Positions 1-8,016 are shown, counted from the first letter of the stretch. The stretch is 11,420 bases of DNA from Petrocella sp024636985 (GCA_024636985.1 JAGXFY010000044.1:1-11420), one strand, 5' to 3'. Numbers and translations: made by a program. The notes: generated from the letters alone by a model not told the origin.

Positions 1-29
1 ATAAAAAGATAGCTCAATGAATTAAAGAG

Positions 30-62
30 GTCTCTAAGGGTAAAATCTTAGGGGCTTTTTTT
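30..62 (+). terminator. Intrinsic terminator upstream of the his operon
   Basis: A 9-bp stem pairs 30-38 (GTCTCTAAG) with 47-55 (CTTAGGGGC), with wobble pairs, around an 8-nt loop, and is followed by seven T at 56-62. An A-rich stretch just before the stem can extend the pairing into the T run, so it might also act on the other strand. It lies before the his promoter, so it most likely ends an upstream transcript. It could instead be the end of a riboswitch or T-box leader that begins outside the window. No T-box consensus is visible in the 29 bases that precede it. Confidence 0.8.
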
Positions 63-117
63 GTTGAACTATTAAGAACAATATTTTTGTGGTAATATGA
101 ATTCATGGGATTTACGG

Positions 118-146
118 TTGACAGGGGATAGGAATTGTTTTATAAT
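118..146 (+). promoter_or_regulatory. Sigma-A-type promoter of the his operon
   Basis: TTGACA at 118-123 and TATAAT at 141-146 match both consensus hexamers exactly, with a 17-nt spacer. Transcription would start near 153, leaving a leader of roughly 56 nt before hisZ. This is too short for a T-box or a long attenuator, and no terminator lies between promoter and gene. Within the leader 161-166 can pair with 193-198, next to the GGGAGG ribosome binding site at 198-203; this helix is weak (6 bp, one wobble). Confidence 0.88.
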
Positions 147-208
147 AATATTTAATTTATCGAATTAGCAATCTACCACTTTACCATAATAAAGTTCGGG
201 AGGTACAT

Positions 209-1459
209 ATGAGAGATAAGCAATTACACACACCTGAAGGTGTTCGAGATATTCATTGTAATGAGGCACTAAAGAAGCATGAAATACAAAGACGGATCAT
301 GGCGGTATTTCATCATTATGGCTTCTTAGATGTTCAAACACCGACTTTTGAATATATTGATGTTTTTAGCCATGATTCCGGTACGATAGATATTAAGAAT
401 ATGTATAAGTTTTTTGATTCTGATGGCAACATATTGGTGATGAGGCCGGATATCACCCCTTCAGTGGCAAGGATGATGGCAACCGGATATCATCATGAAA
501 ATACACCGAAAAGATTCTGTTATCTTGGCAATGCTTTTAGAAACATTGAAAGCTATCAATTGAAGCTTAGAGAATTCACCCAAGCTGGTGTTGAACTCAT
601 CGGTATTGATAGTGAAGATGCAGATGCAGAAATTATTGCAATTGTTATTCAATCCTTATTGGCCGTTGGGCTTAAAGATTTTCAAATTGATATTGGTCAA
701 GCCGGATTTTTTAAAGGCTTACTTGAAGAAGCCGGACTGGATTCAAAGTACGAAGAAGAACTACGTATGCTGATTGATCAGAAAAATTACATCGCAGTAG
801 AAGAGTTGTTAGATAGCCTTGAATTGGATCAAGCACATAAAAAAGTCCTTCTGGATCTACCTAAATTCTTTGGTGATGTTAAGGTAATAGAGCAAGCCAA
901 GTCAACAACCATGAATAAGAAGGCTTTAGCAGCCCTTGATCGACTGGAACGTATTTATAATATCTTGTGTGATTATAAGGTGGAACAATACATTTCTTTT
1001 GATCTTGGCATGGTAAGTCAGATTAATTATTATACCGGCATTGTTTTTAGAGGTTATACTTTCGGAACAGGGGTATCTATTGTAGATGGCGGAAGGTACG
1101 ATACACTATTACAAGAGTTCGGTCACAGTGCACCTGCCGTTGGTTTTGCCATCATTGTGGATGAAGTTATGAACAGCATAGAAAGACAACATATAGAAAT
1201 TGATGTGCCAAGCACAGACACCTTATTACTATATAACCTTAAATCAAGAACCATGGCCATTTCTATTGCCGATCGTATGCGAAGAGAAGGTATGAGAATT
1301 GAGATTGGCATGTTAGACCGGGATTTAGAAGAGAATATCGCTTATGGTAAAAAAAATCATATCGGCGGTATTATGAATTTCTTATCCTTAGATGAAGTGG
1401 AGCTGGTTAATCTTGAAACCGAGGAAAGAAACACGGTGGATGTTAAATCACTTTTCTAA
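209..1459 (+). CDS. hisZ: ATP phosphoribosyltransferase regulatory subunit HisZ
   Basis: HisZ is a catalytically inactive paralogue of histidyl-tRNA synthetase that joins the short HisG to form active ATP phosphoribosyltransferase, which catalyses the first step of histidine synthesis and is feedback-inhibited by histidine. The 416-residue protein shows a class II synthetase core: a motif-1 region near 42-48, motif-2-like FCYLGNAFRN at 103-112, REFTQAGVELIG at 121-132, YYTG at 274-277 and GGRYDTL at 294-300. The Arg that precedes the YYTG box in true HisRS (RGLDYYTG) is not there (SQINYYTG), which fits HisZ and not a tRNA synthetase. A short C-terminal tail of about 80 residues replaces a full anticodon domain. 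GGGAGG lies 5 nt before the ATG. It is the first gene of the operon and is followed by hisG, its partner. Confidence 0.96.
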   Translation: MRDKQLHTPEGVRDIHCNEALKKHEIQRRIMAVFHHYGFLDVQTPTFEYIDVFSHDSGTIDIKNMYKFFDSDGNILVMRPDITPSVARMMATGYHHENTPKRFCYLGNAFRNIESYQLKLREFTQAGVELIGIDSEDADAEIIAIVIQSLLAVGLKDFQIDIGQAGFFKGLLEEAGLDSKYEEELRMLIDQKNYIAVEELLDSLELDQAHKKVLLDLPKFFGDVKVIEQAKSTTMNKKALAALDRLERIYNILCDYKVEQYISFDLGMVSQINYYTGIVFRGYTFGTGVSIVDGGRYDTLLQEFGHSAPAVGFAIIVDEVMNSIERQHIEIDVPSTDTLLLYNLKSRTMAISIADRMRREGMRIEIGMLDRDLEENIAYGKKNHIGGIMNFLSLDEVELVNLETEERNTVDVKSLF

Positions 1460-1505
1460 GGGTAGAAAAACGGACGCAATAAGAACAGGATGAAAGGTGA
1501 ATACT

Positions 1506-2141
1506 ATGAGATATTTAACATTTGCACTTGCTAAAGGGCGATTGGCAAAAAAAACATTGGCCTATTTAGAAGAAGTAGGTATTACATGTGAAGAAATGAA
1601 AAGTGATACAAGAAAACTGATTTTTGTGAATGAAGAACTTAAATTAAAGTTTTTCTTAGCGAAGGCCAGTGATGTACCGACTTATGTTGAGTATGGCGCT
1701 GCTGACATCGGTGTCGTAGGTAAAGATACTATCCTTGAAGAACGTAAGAATCTTTATGAAGTTTTTGACTTAAAATTAGGCATTTGTGATATGGTGGTAG
1801 CCGGTCCTGAGAGTGCACGTGAGCATCTTTTACATAGTTCATCGATACGTGTTGCTACTAAATATCCAAATATTGCTAAGGACTATTTTTATAATAAAAA
1901 GAATCAAAAAGTTGAGATTATAAAACTCAACGGTTCTATTGAACTGGCACCTCTTGTAGGCCTCTCAGAAGTGATTGTTGATATCGTGGAGACCGGTGCT
2001 ACTTTAAAAGAAAACGGACTTGTCGTTCTCGAAAAAATATGTCCGCTTTCTGCCAGGGTTGTGGTTAACCGTGTCAGCATGAAAATGGAAAATCAACGGA
2101 TCAACCGAATTATTGACGGATTAAGAGATATCATCCAGTAA
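1506..2141 (+). CDS. hisG: ATP phosphoribosyltransferase catalytic subunit, short form
   Basis: HisG condenses ATP with PRPP to phosphoribosyl-ATP, the committed step. At 211 residues it is the short form, which lacks the C-terminal regulatory domain and depends on HisZ, encoded just upstream. Visible family marks are the N-terminal LTFALAKGRL (4-13), a D-x-GVVGKD segment around 67-74, and the PRPP-binding loop DIVETGATLKENGL at 159-172. The start at 1506 is preferred because AAAGGTGA (1493-1500) sits about 6 nt before this ATG and the protein then begins MRYLTFAL, as in relatives. A GTG at 1497 in the same frame would add three residues and is the alternative. The 46-nt gap from hisZ contains no terminator. 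Confidence 0.96.
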   Translation: MRYLTFALAKGRLAKKTLAYLEEVGITCEEMKSDTRKLIFVNEELKLKFFLAKASDVPTYVEYGAADIGVVGKDTILEERKNLYEVFDLKLGICDMVVAGPESAREHLLHSSSIRVATKYPNIAKDYFYNKKNQKVEIIKLNGSIELAPLVGLSEVIVDIVETGATLKENGLVVLEKICPLSARVVVNRVSMKMENQRINRIIDGLRDIIQ

Positions 2142-2153
2142 AGGAGACCAGCT

Positions 2154-3449
2154 ATGAAAGTATACGATTTTACAAAAGGTGAAGTCATTGATATTAAAAA
2201 GCTTCTAGAAGATCGAGCACCGACTTCATATGGTGACTATGAAACCATCGTTGCAAATATTATAAAAAATGTTAAAGATAAGGGCAATAGTGCCATATTA
2301 GACTATACGACAGAGTTTGACAAAGTTACCCTAACACCAACGTCTATGAAAGTAACTTTAGAGGAAATTAGAAAAGCTTATGACCTTGTGGATGAAAAGC
2401 TTATAACCGTTATTAAGAAAGCTAAAGAACGGGTGTATGCTTTTCATGCCAAACAAAAACAATACAGTTGGTTCGATACAGAAGAAGACGGTAGCATCAT
2501 GGGACAAAAAATAACACCACTTGAGCGGGTCGGTGTCTATGTCCCAGGTGGTAAAGCTGTCTATACATCTTCTGTTATTATGGATGTGGTTCCGGCACTG
2601 GTTGCTGGTGTAAAAGAAATCGTCATCACCACACCACCGGACTCGACCGGTAATATTAACCCTCAAATACTGGTAGCTGCGGACATATGTGGTATCGAGA
2701 ATATTTATAAGATGGGTGGTGCTCAAGCCATTGCTGCTCTCGCTTTTGGAACGGAAACCATAAAAAAGGTCGATAAAATTGTTGGACCGGGAAATATCTT
2801 TGTTGCCTTAGCAAAAAAGGCTGTTTATGGACATGTTAGTATTGATTCCATAGCAGGTCCATCCGAGGTACTGGTGATTGCAGATGAGACATCCAATCCC
2901 AAGTACATTGCAGCCGACCTCTTGTCTCAAGCAGAACATGATGAATTGGCTTCTTCGGTGCTGATTACTACAAGTCAAGCTGTTGCAGAGAAGGTAAAGG
3001 CAGAAATAGAGCGACAAACCGCTTATTTAAAACGCAAAGATATTATTAGCGCATCCTTAAACAACTATGGTGTGACCATCATTGTCGATTCATTAAAAGA
3101 TGCAGTAACCATCAGTAATGAGATTGCACCGGAGCATTTGGAGATTTGTACGAAGAATCCTTTTGAATTAATGCCATATATAAAAAATGCCGGCGCTATT
3201 TTCCTTGGAAATTATACGCCGGAGCCTCTTGGTGACTATATGGCAGGACCAAATCATGTACTGCCTACCAATGCGACGGCAAAGTTCTTTTCACCTTTAT
3301 CCGTGGATGATTTCATTAAGAAATCCAGTATCACTTTTTTTGGACGTGATGCACTGAAAGCACTGAGTGATGATGTGATTTATTTTGCAGAGTCAGAGGC
3401 ACTAGATGCCCATGCGAATTCCATAAAAGTGAGGTTTGAAAATGATTAA
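2154..3449 (+). CDS. hisD: Histidinol dehydrogenase
   Basis: This zinc enzyme oxidises L-histidinol to L-histidine in two NAD-dependent steps, the last reactions of the pathway. The 431-residue length is normal. The zinc ligands known from the E. coli enzyme are in place: Gln259 and His262 (SQAEHD), Asp361 (LGDYMAGP) and His420 (LDAHANS). The catalytic Glu-His pair is EH at 327-328 in IAPEHLE. The histidinol dehydrogenase signature surrounds IDSIAGPSEVLVIAD (230-244), and GVYVPGGKA (127-135) marks the nucleotide-binding part. The ribosome binding site AAGGAG (2141-2146) begins at the last base of the hisG stop, so the two are probably translated in a coupled way. The 3' end overlaps hisC by 8 nt. 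Confidence 0.98.
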   Translation: MKVYDFTKGEVIDIKKLLEDRAPTSYGDYETIVANIIKNVKDKGNSAILDYTTEFDKVTLTPTSMKVTLEEIRKAYDLVDEKLITVIKKAKERVYAFHAKQKQYSWFDTEEDGSIMGQKITPLERVGVYVPGGKAVYTSSVIMDVVPALVAGVKEIVITTPPDSTGNINPQILVAADICGIENIYKMGGAQAIAALAFGTETIKKVDKIVGPGNIFVALAKKAVYGHVSIDSIAGPSEVLVIADETSNPKYIAADLLSQAEHDELASSVLITTSQAVAEKVKAEIERQTAYLKRKDIISASLNNYGVTIIVDSLKDAVTISNEIAPEHLEICTKNPFELMPYIKNAGAIFLGNYTPEPLGDYMAGPNHVLPTNATAKFFSPLSVDDFIKKSSITFFGRDALKALSDDVIYFAESEALDAHANSIKVRFEND

Positions 3450-4506
3450 GGATTACATGCGTAAGGACTTAAAGGACTTTAAACCTTATCATGCACCACT
3501 GATGAACTATGATATTAAGTTAGATGCCAATGAAAACCCTTATGTTCATAGTCCATATGTCCTTGAAAAAATCAAATTATGGATAGACGAAGAGAAGGAT
3601 CACTTAACCCGTTATCCGGATACCGATGTACATGAACTCAGACAAAAGCTTGGTGCTTATCATGGTGTTTCTGAAAATGAAATCATATGCACAGTGGGGT
3701 CAGATCAACTTATTGAACTGATTATTAAAGTATTTGTAGAACCGGGTGATGGTGTTTTAGTCCCAAACCCTTCCTTTAGTATGTACGGCTTGTCAACGCA
3801 ACTTAATCATGGCAAGGTCATAAACTATGAACTTGATGACGCTTTTGACTATGACTATGATCTGATTTTAAAAGCCTATGAGGATCATAAGCCTAAGCTG
3901 ATTTTTATATGCACACCCAATAACCCTACAGGTAATAAAGCCTCACTTGAAGGTATGAAACGTATTTTAGACCATGTGGACTGTCCGGTTATTATTGACG
4001 AAGCTTATGAGGAATTTGATGGTGACTCTATGGTTCCCTTTATTCCTAATTACAACAATCTTATTGTGTTAAAGACTTTTTCTAAAGCCTATGGAATTGC
4101 AGGGCTTAGAATCGGTTATGGTATAGCAAGTAAAGAGATGATAGAAGTGGTTAATATTGCAAAACCCCCTTATAATTTATCCGCTTTTTCACAGGCAGTT
4201 GCAACCTTCATATTAGAAGATTTGGATTATTATAACGATTTAATTCATAAAATCAACAATGAAAAAGAACACTTGTATCAATTTTTCTTAGGTAGAGATT
4301 GCTTTGAAAGGGTCTATCCTTCTAATGCAAACTTTATTCTTGTTAAAATTACAGATATGAATTTAATAACGTATCTACAAAGTCATAATGTACTAATAAG
4401 AGGTTTTGGTGATCAAGGTAGACTTGCATATCATATGCGGGTTACCATTGGAACAGAGGATGAGAACAGACGTCTCATAGCACTAATAAAGACTTATGAA
4501 ACTTAA
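3442..4506 (+). CDS. hisC: Histidinol-phosphate aminotransferase
   Basis: HisC is a PLP-dependent fold-type I aminotransferase that converts imidazole acetol phosphate plus glutamate to histidinol phosphate. The protein is 354 residues. The PLP lysine is Lys215 in KTFSKAYGIAGLRIGYG (211-227). Other class I/II landmarks are LDANENPY (27-34), TPNNPTG (158-164), IIDEAYEEF (184-192) and RYPD (57-60). The ATG at 3442 is chosen because GTGAGG (3429-3434) lies 7 nt upstream and the N-terminus fits the family. A TTG two codons earlier is a weaker alternative. The start overlaps the end of hisD by 8 nt in another frame, suggesting translational coupling. A generic aromatic aminotransferase is possible on sequence alone, but the operon position makes HisC near certain. 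Confidence 0.97.
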   Translation: MIKDYMRKDLKDFKPYHAPLMNYDIKLDANENPYVHSPYVLEKIKLWIDEEKDHLTRYPDTDVHELRQKLGAYHGVSENEIICTVGSDQLIELIIKVFVEPGDGVLVPNPSFSMYGLSTQLNHGKVINYELDDAFDYDYDLILKAYEDHKPKLIFICTPNNPTGNKASLEGMKRILDHVDCPVIIDEAYEEFDGDSMVPFIPNYNNLIVLKTFSKAYGIAGLRIGYGIASKEMIEVVNIAKPPYNLSAFSQAVATFILEDLDYYNDLIHKINNEKEHLYQFFLGRDCFERVYPSNANFILVKITDMNLITYLQSHNVLIRGFGDQGRLAYHMRVTIGTEDENRRLIALIKTYET

Positions 4507-4515
4507 GGAGGCCCT

Positions 4516-5109
4516 ATGGCAAATCGTATATGCACTATAAACCGAAAAACAAATGAAACAAACATTGACATGAAGCTTAATATTGACGGATCCGGTCAAT
4601 CAACTTTGAAGACGGGTATTGGTTTTTTCGATCATATGCTCACCCATATTGCCAAACATGGTTTCTTAGACCTTGAGGTGACCTGTGATGGTGATTTGGA
4701 AGTAGATTGTCATCATTCCATAGAAGACATTGGCATTGTACTAGGCAAATGTATCCGGGAAGCCGTCGGTGATAAAATCGGTATCAAACGCTATGGGTCA
4801 TGCATCTTACCTATGGACGAGACCTTGGTCTTGTGTGCACTGGATTTATCCGGCAGGCCATACTTGAACTTCGATGTGGCTCTAACAGCGCTTCGACTTG
4901 GAGATATGGATGTGGAAATGGTTAAAGAGTTTTTTATGGCTGTTGCTGTTCATGCAGGTATGAATTTACATATCAAATTACTGGATGGTTCTAACAATCA
5001 TCATATTGTCGAAGGTATTTTTAAGGCTTTTGGCAATGCCCTTGATCAAGCCACTCTTTTTGATGAACGTATCATAGGAACCAGGTCAACCAAAGGTATG
5101 TTGGAATAG
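4516..5109 (+). CDS. hisB: Imidazoleglycerol-phosphate dehydratase (monofunctional)
   Basis: The enzyme dehydrates imidazole glycerol phosphate to imidazole acetol phosphate at a di-manganese centre. The 197-residue protein is the dehydratase alone, with no HAD phosphatase domain as in the bifunctional enterobacterial HisB. The metal-binding histidine clusters of the family are visible: FDHMLTHIAKHG (His40, His44, His48), DCHHSIEDIG (His66, His67, Glu70), His146 in AVAVHAGMN, and NHHIVEGIFKAFG (His162, His163, Glu166). A strong AAGGAGG ribosome binding site (4505-4511) overlaps the hisC stop, with 9 nt between the genes. Because the phosphatase is missing here, histidinol phosphate must be dephosphorylated by a protein encoded elsewhere. 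Confidence 0.98.
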   Translation: MANRICTINRKTNETNIDMKLNIDGSGQSTLKTGIGFFDHMLTHIAKHGFLDLEVTCDGDLEVDCHHSIEDIGIVLGKCIREAVGDKIGIKRYGSCILPMDETLVLCALDLSGRPYLNFDVALTALRLGDMDVEMVKEFFMAVAVHAGMNLHIKLLDGSNNHHIVEGIFKAFGNALDQATLFDERIIGTRSTKGMLE

Positions 5110-5119
5110 GGGGGTTATC

Positions 5120-5722
5120 ATGATTATAGGTATTATTGATTACGGCATGGGTAACCTACAAAGTGTGAGCAATGCTCTTAAATATATCGGAGTAGAGCAC
5201 TTCACTTCTTCTGACAAGGAAGTATTGAAAAATGCCGATAAGCTTATTTTACCAGGTGTAGGCGCTTTTAAAGACGCCATTGAACGTCTTAGAGAAAAAG
5301 GGCTAGACCAATTGCTTATGGATATGAAAGCTGAAGGGAAACCGGTTCTTGGTATATGCCTTGGCATGCAATTGCTTTTTGATACCAGCACAGAATTTGG
5401 CAGTCACGCCGGACTTGGTCTTATTAAAGGTAAAGTTGTTAAACTGGATGTTCAAAATCTCAAAATACCTCATATGGGATGGAATGCACTCCATATACAT
5501 AAGAAAGCACCATTATTTATGGGGTTACCGGAGGAAGCATATGTGTATTTTGTTCACTCCTACCATTTGGAAACGGATGAAGATGTTGTTTCTGCTACAA
5601 CCTACTATGGTAAAGATATTCAGATTGCTGCACAACAAGGCAATATATATGGTTTACAGTTTCATCCTGAAAAAAGCGGTGACGTCGGTTTGAAGATCTT
5701 AGAGAATTTTGCTTTACTATAA
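5120..5722 (+). CDS. hisH: Imidazole glycerol phosphate synthase, glutaminase subunit
   Basis: HisH is the class I glutamine amidotransferase that hydrolyses glutamine and channels ammonia to HisF. The 200-residue protein has the full catalytic triad: nucleophile Cys80 in LGICLGMQLLF, and His182 and Glu184 in GLQFHPEKS. The oxyanion-strand segment LILPGVGAF is at 42-50, and the N-terminal IDYGMGNLQSV (6-16) is typical. The gene starts 10 nt after hisB, with a G-rich ribosome binding site (GGGGGG around 5109-5114). Its partner hisF is two genes downstream, with hisA between. A 50-nt gap containing a hairpin follows. Confidence 0.98.
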   Translation: MIIGIIDYGMGNLQSVSNALKYIGVEHFTSSDKEVLKNADKLILPGVGAFKDAIERLREKGLDQLLMDMKAEGKPVLGICLGMQLLFDTSTEFGSHAGLGLIKGKVVKLDVQNLKIPHMGWNALHIHKKAPLFMGLPEEAYVYFVHSYHLETDEDVVSATTYYGKDIQIAAQQGNIYGLQFHPEKSGDVGLKILENFALL

Positions 5723-5727
5723 AGAAG

Positions 5728-5758
5728 TTAGGTTACGTTGATACACATTTTAACCTGA
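5728..5758 (+). other. Small hairpin in the hisH-hisA gap
   Basis: TTAGGTTA at 5728-5735 can pair with TAACCTGA at 5751-5758, giving 8 pairs with one wobble around a 15-nt loop. It ends just before the hisA ribosome binding site (AAGAGGA, 5761-5767). No T run follows, so it is not an intrinsic terminator. It could be an mRNA stability or processing element in the second-longest gap of the operon, or chance. Confidence 0.35.
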
Positions 5759-5772
5759 GAAAGAGGACAATT

Positions 5773-6495
5773 ATGAGGTTATATCCAGCAATAGATATTA
5801 TTAACGGTCAGGCAGTACGTCTTGTGCAAGGCGACTATAAAAAAGAAACGGTATATGATAAGGACCCCGTCCAAGTCGCTAGACAATGGGAAGATGCAGG
5901 TGCAGGTTATATTCATGTTGTAGATTTAGATGGTGCGCAAGATGGCACGTGGAAAAACAAAGCGACCATATCTGATATCGTAAAAAGTGTTAAAATACCT
6001 GTTCAAACAGGTGGCGGTATCCGGTCACTCAAAGATATAGAAGAACGTTTGTCCGTAGGGATTAGTAGAGTGATTCTAGGCACTGTTGCAATTAAGAATC
6101 CTGATCTTGTTATAGAAGCTGTGAAAAAATTCGGTCAAGAAGCCATCGTCGTTGGTATTGATGCAAAAGACGGAATGGTAGCCATTCACGGGTGGGAACA
6201 AGTAAGCGATAAGTCAGCCCTTGATTTATGTTTAAAGGTCAAAGCAATGGGTGTAAGCACCATTATCTACACCGATATTGCCAAGGACGGTATGATGTTA
6301 GGTCCGAATATTGAACAGACAGGGCAGTTGATTAAAGAAACGGGTATGGATATCATCGCTTCCGGTGGTGTGTCCTGTTATGAAGACATTCAGAAAGTAT
6401 CTGAGATAAAAGCTGAGGGCGTGATTATCGGTAAAGCCCTCTATACAAAGGCCATTGATCTAAAAACAGCCATCCAACGATTTGAAAGTAGGTGA
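5773..6495 (+). CDS. hisA: ProFAR isomerase HisA
   Basis: HisA is 1-(5-phosphoribosyl)-5-[(5-phosphoribosylamino)methylideneamino]imidazole-4-carboxamide isomerase, a (beta/alpha)8 barrel carrying out an Amadori rearrangement to PRFAR. The protein has 240 residues. The two catalytic aspartates of the family are Asp8 (LYPAIDI) and Asp130 (VGIDAKDG). Phosphate-binding glycine motifs TGGGIR (79-84) and ASGGVS near the C-terminus occur in the two halves of the barrel. Trp141 in HGWEQ and YTDIAKDGMMLGPN (166 onward) are HisA-like and separate it from HisF. A gene of the dual HisA/TrpF (PriA) type is not suggested by the context. The stop codon overlaps the hisF ribosome binding site. Confidence 0.97.
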   Translation: MRLYPAIDIINGQAVRLVQGDYKKETVYDKDPVQVARQWEDAGAGYIHVVDLDGAQDGTWKNKATISDIVKSVKIPVQTGGGIRSLKDIEERLSVGISRVILGTVAIKNPDLVIEAVKKFGQEAIVVGIDAKDGMVAIHGWEQVSDKSALDLCLKVKAMGVSTIIYTDIAKDGMMLGPNIEQTGQLIKETGMDIIASGGVSCYEDIQKVSEIKAEGVIIGKALYTKAIDLKTAIQRFESR

Positions 6496-6499
6496 CCTT

Positions 6500-7261
6500 A
6501 TGTTGTCCAAAAGAATCATTCCTTGTTTAGATGTTGATAAAGGCAGAGTTGTTAAAGGTGTTCAGTTTATAAACATTATAGATGCCGGAGATCCCGTAGA
6601 AGTTGCCAAAGCTTATAACAAGAGTATGGCCGATGAAATTGTATTTTTAGATATCACGGCCTCACATGAAGGTAGAGATACCATTGTGGATGTGGTCAAG
6701 AAAACGGCACGTGAGATATTTATTCCATTGACTGTGGGGGGTGGCATCCGAACGGTTGAAGATTTTAGAACCATGTTACTTGCCGGCGCGGATAAAGTTG
6801 CGGTTAATTCGGCAGCTGTTAATCGTCCTGAACTTATTAAAGAAGCTGCTTTAAAATACGGAAGTCAATGTGTGGTCCTTGCCATGGATGCCAAATGGAA
6901 CGAAGATCGTAAATCATGGGATGTCTATATTAATGGTGGTAGAATCAATAAACAGATAGATGCCATAGCGTGGGCAAAGCAAGCCGAAGCCCTTGGTGCA
7001 GGAGAAATACTCTTAACCAGTATGGATTGTGATGGCACAAAAGCCGGTTTTGATGTACAATTGACCAAAGCAGTTAGTGAAGCCGTTGGCATTCCTGTCA
7101 TAGCATCCGGAGGTGCCGGTACAATGGCACATTTTTCAGAAGTTCTAACAGAAGGTCAAGCGGATGCAGCGCTGGCTGCATCCTTATTTCACTTCAAGGA
7201 AATGGAAATTGTTGATCTGAAAAACTATTTACATGACTTAAATATACCTGTAAGAAGATAG
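6500..7261 (+). CDS. hisF: Imidazole glycerol phosphate synthase, cyclase subunit
   Basis: HisF uses ammonia delivered by HisH to convert PRFAR to imidazole glycerol phosphate and AICAR, the latter feeding purine synthesis. The start at 6500 gives 253 residues, the usual length, beginning MLSKRIIPCLDV. Catalytic Asp11 and Asp130 (LAMDAK) fall exactly at the family positions. Barrel phosphate-binding motifs VGGGIR (79-84) and ASGGAG are present, as is the SMDCDGTKAGFD segment. AGGTGA (6490-6495) overlaps the hisA stop and lies 4 nt before this ATG; a TTG 18 nt further upstream in the same frame is unlikely to be used. Only 4 nt separate it from hisA, consistent with translational coupling. Confidence 0.98.
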   Translation: MLSKRIIPCLDVDKGRVVKGVQFINIIDAGDPVEVAKAYNKSMADEIVFLDITASHEGRDTIVDVVKKTAREIFIPLTVGGGIRTVEDFRTMLLAGADKVAVNSAAVNRPELIKEAALKYGSQCVVLAMDAKWNEDRKSWDVYINGGRINKQIDAIAWAKQAEALGAGEILLTSMDCDGTKAGFDVQLTKAVSEAVGIPVIASGGAGTMAHFSEVLTEGQADAALAASLFHFKEMEIVDLKNYLHDLNIPVRR

Positions 7262-7270
7262 GAGAATATT

Positions 7271-7903
7271 ATGAATTTTAATGATTTTAAACTTGGGGAA
7301 GACGGTCTACTACCGGTGATCGTGCAAGATTATATGTCAAGCCAAGTGCTTATGATGGCATACATGAATGAAGAAGCCTATAAAAAAACGGTGGAAACCG
7401 GAAAAGCCACTTTCTATAGTCGTAGCCGCAAGTCCTTGTGGATCAAAGGAGAAACCTCTGGTCATTATCAAACAGTCAAAGAGATTGCACTCGATTGTGA
7501 CCAAGATACATTGCTTCTAAAAGTACACCAAGAAGGTAACGCATGCCATACAGGCGCTTATTCTTGCTTCTATAGATATTTGGATGCTACCGAAGGCAAT
7601 TATATAGAAGTAGATACTTATAAGCAAAAAGATGTCTTGAGTGGTGTCTATGATGTCGTCATGGACCGAAAAGTCAATCCTAAAGAGGGCTCTTATACCA
7701 ATTATCTTTTTGATAAAGGGATTGATAAAATCTTGAAAAAAGTCGGAGAAGAAACGGCTGAAATTATCATTGGAGCAAAGAATGAAGGTAAAGAAGAAAT
7801 GGTTTATGAAATCTCAGACTTGCTTTATCATTTAACGGTGCTTATGGTAGAAAAAGGCGCTAATTGGGATGATATATTCAGAGAATTAGATAAAAGGCGA
7901 TAA
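7271..7903 (+). CDS. hisIE: Bifunctional PR-AMP cyclohydrolase / PR-ATP pyrophosphatase
   Basis: This fusion carries out steps two and three of the pathway. Residues 1 to about 115 are the HisI cyclohydrolase: the YSRSRKSLWIKGETSGH stretch starts at 49, metal-binding aspartates lie in DCDQD (75-79), and the zinc cysteines are Cys76, Cys92 and Cys99 in ACHTGAYSCFY and its surroundings. Residues from about 125 to 210 are the HisE MazG-like helical pyrophosphatase, with GEETAEIIIGAK (159-170) and YEISDLLYHLTVLM (179-192) supplying the magnesium-binding acidic residues. The 210-residue length is normal. AGGAG at 7260-7264 precedes the ATG, 9 nt after hisF ends. It is the last gene of the operon, and no clear intrinsic terminator follows within about 130 nt. 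Confidence 0.98.
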   Translation: MNFNDFKLGEDGLLPVIVQDYMSSQVLMMAYMNEEAYKKTVETGKATFYSRSRKSLWIKGETSGHYQTVKEIALDCDQDTLLLKVHQEGNACHTGAYSCFYRYLDATEGNYIEVDTYKQKDVLSGVYDVVMDRKVNPKEGSYTNYLFDKGIDKILKKVGEETAEIIIGAKNEGKEEMVYEISDLLYHLTVLMVEKGANWDDIFRELDKRR

Positions 7904-7987
7904 GTAAAGAACAAAGTAACTTAAAAATTCCAGTAAATTGTAAATCCTTATAGAGATGAAGATTATTAATAATATCCAACATTTTTC

Positions 7988-8016
7988 TTGGAGAGCTGCC
8001 AAAGGTTTGCTATACT
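7988..8016 (+). promoter_or_regulatory. Probable extended -10 promoter of the 75-codon gene
   Basis: TATACT at 8011-8016 is preceded by TGC (8008-8010), forming an extended -10 element (TGnTATACT). TTGGAG at 7988-7993 lies 17 nt upstream and is a weak -35. Start would fall near 8023, about 25 nt before the gene at 8050. The short inverted repeat TTGG/CCAA (7988-7991 and 7999-8002) inside the spacer is probably chance. Confidence 0.55.

Noticed and set aside
209..1459. Histidyl-tRNA synthetase instead of HisZ
   Set aside because: The catalytic Arg of the RGLDYYTG motif is replaced (SQINYYTG), the C-terminal anticodon domain is reduced, and the next gene is a short-form hisG that needs HisZ.
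2358..2726. A 122-codon minus-strand frame inside hisD
   Set aside because: It lies wholly within a confidently assigned gene with conserved catalytic residues, has no ribosome binding site and a composition typical of an antisense shadow.
5349..5693. A 114-codon plus-strand frame inside hisH
   Set aside because: It overlaps hisH in another frame, hisH carries the complete glutaminase triad, and the alternative translation resembles no protein family.
7904..7987. Terminator for the his operon directly after hisIE
   Set aside because: Only 4-bp stems such as AATC/GATT occur and no T run follows, so no intrinsic terminator is supported here; readthrough into 8050 cannot be excluded.
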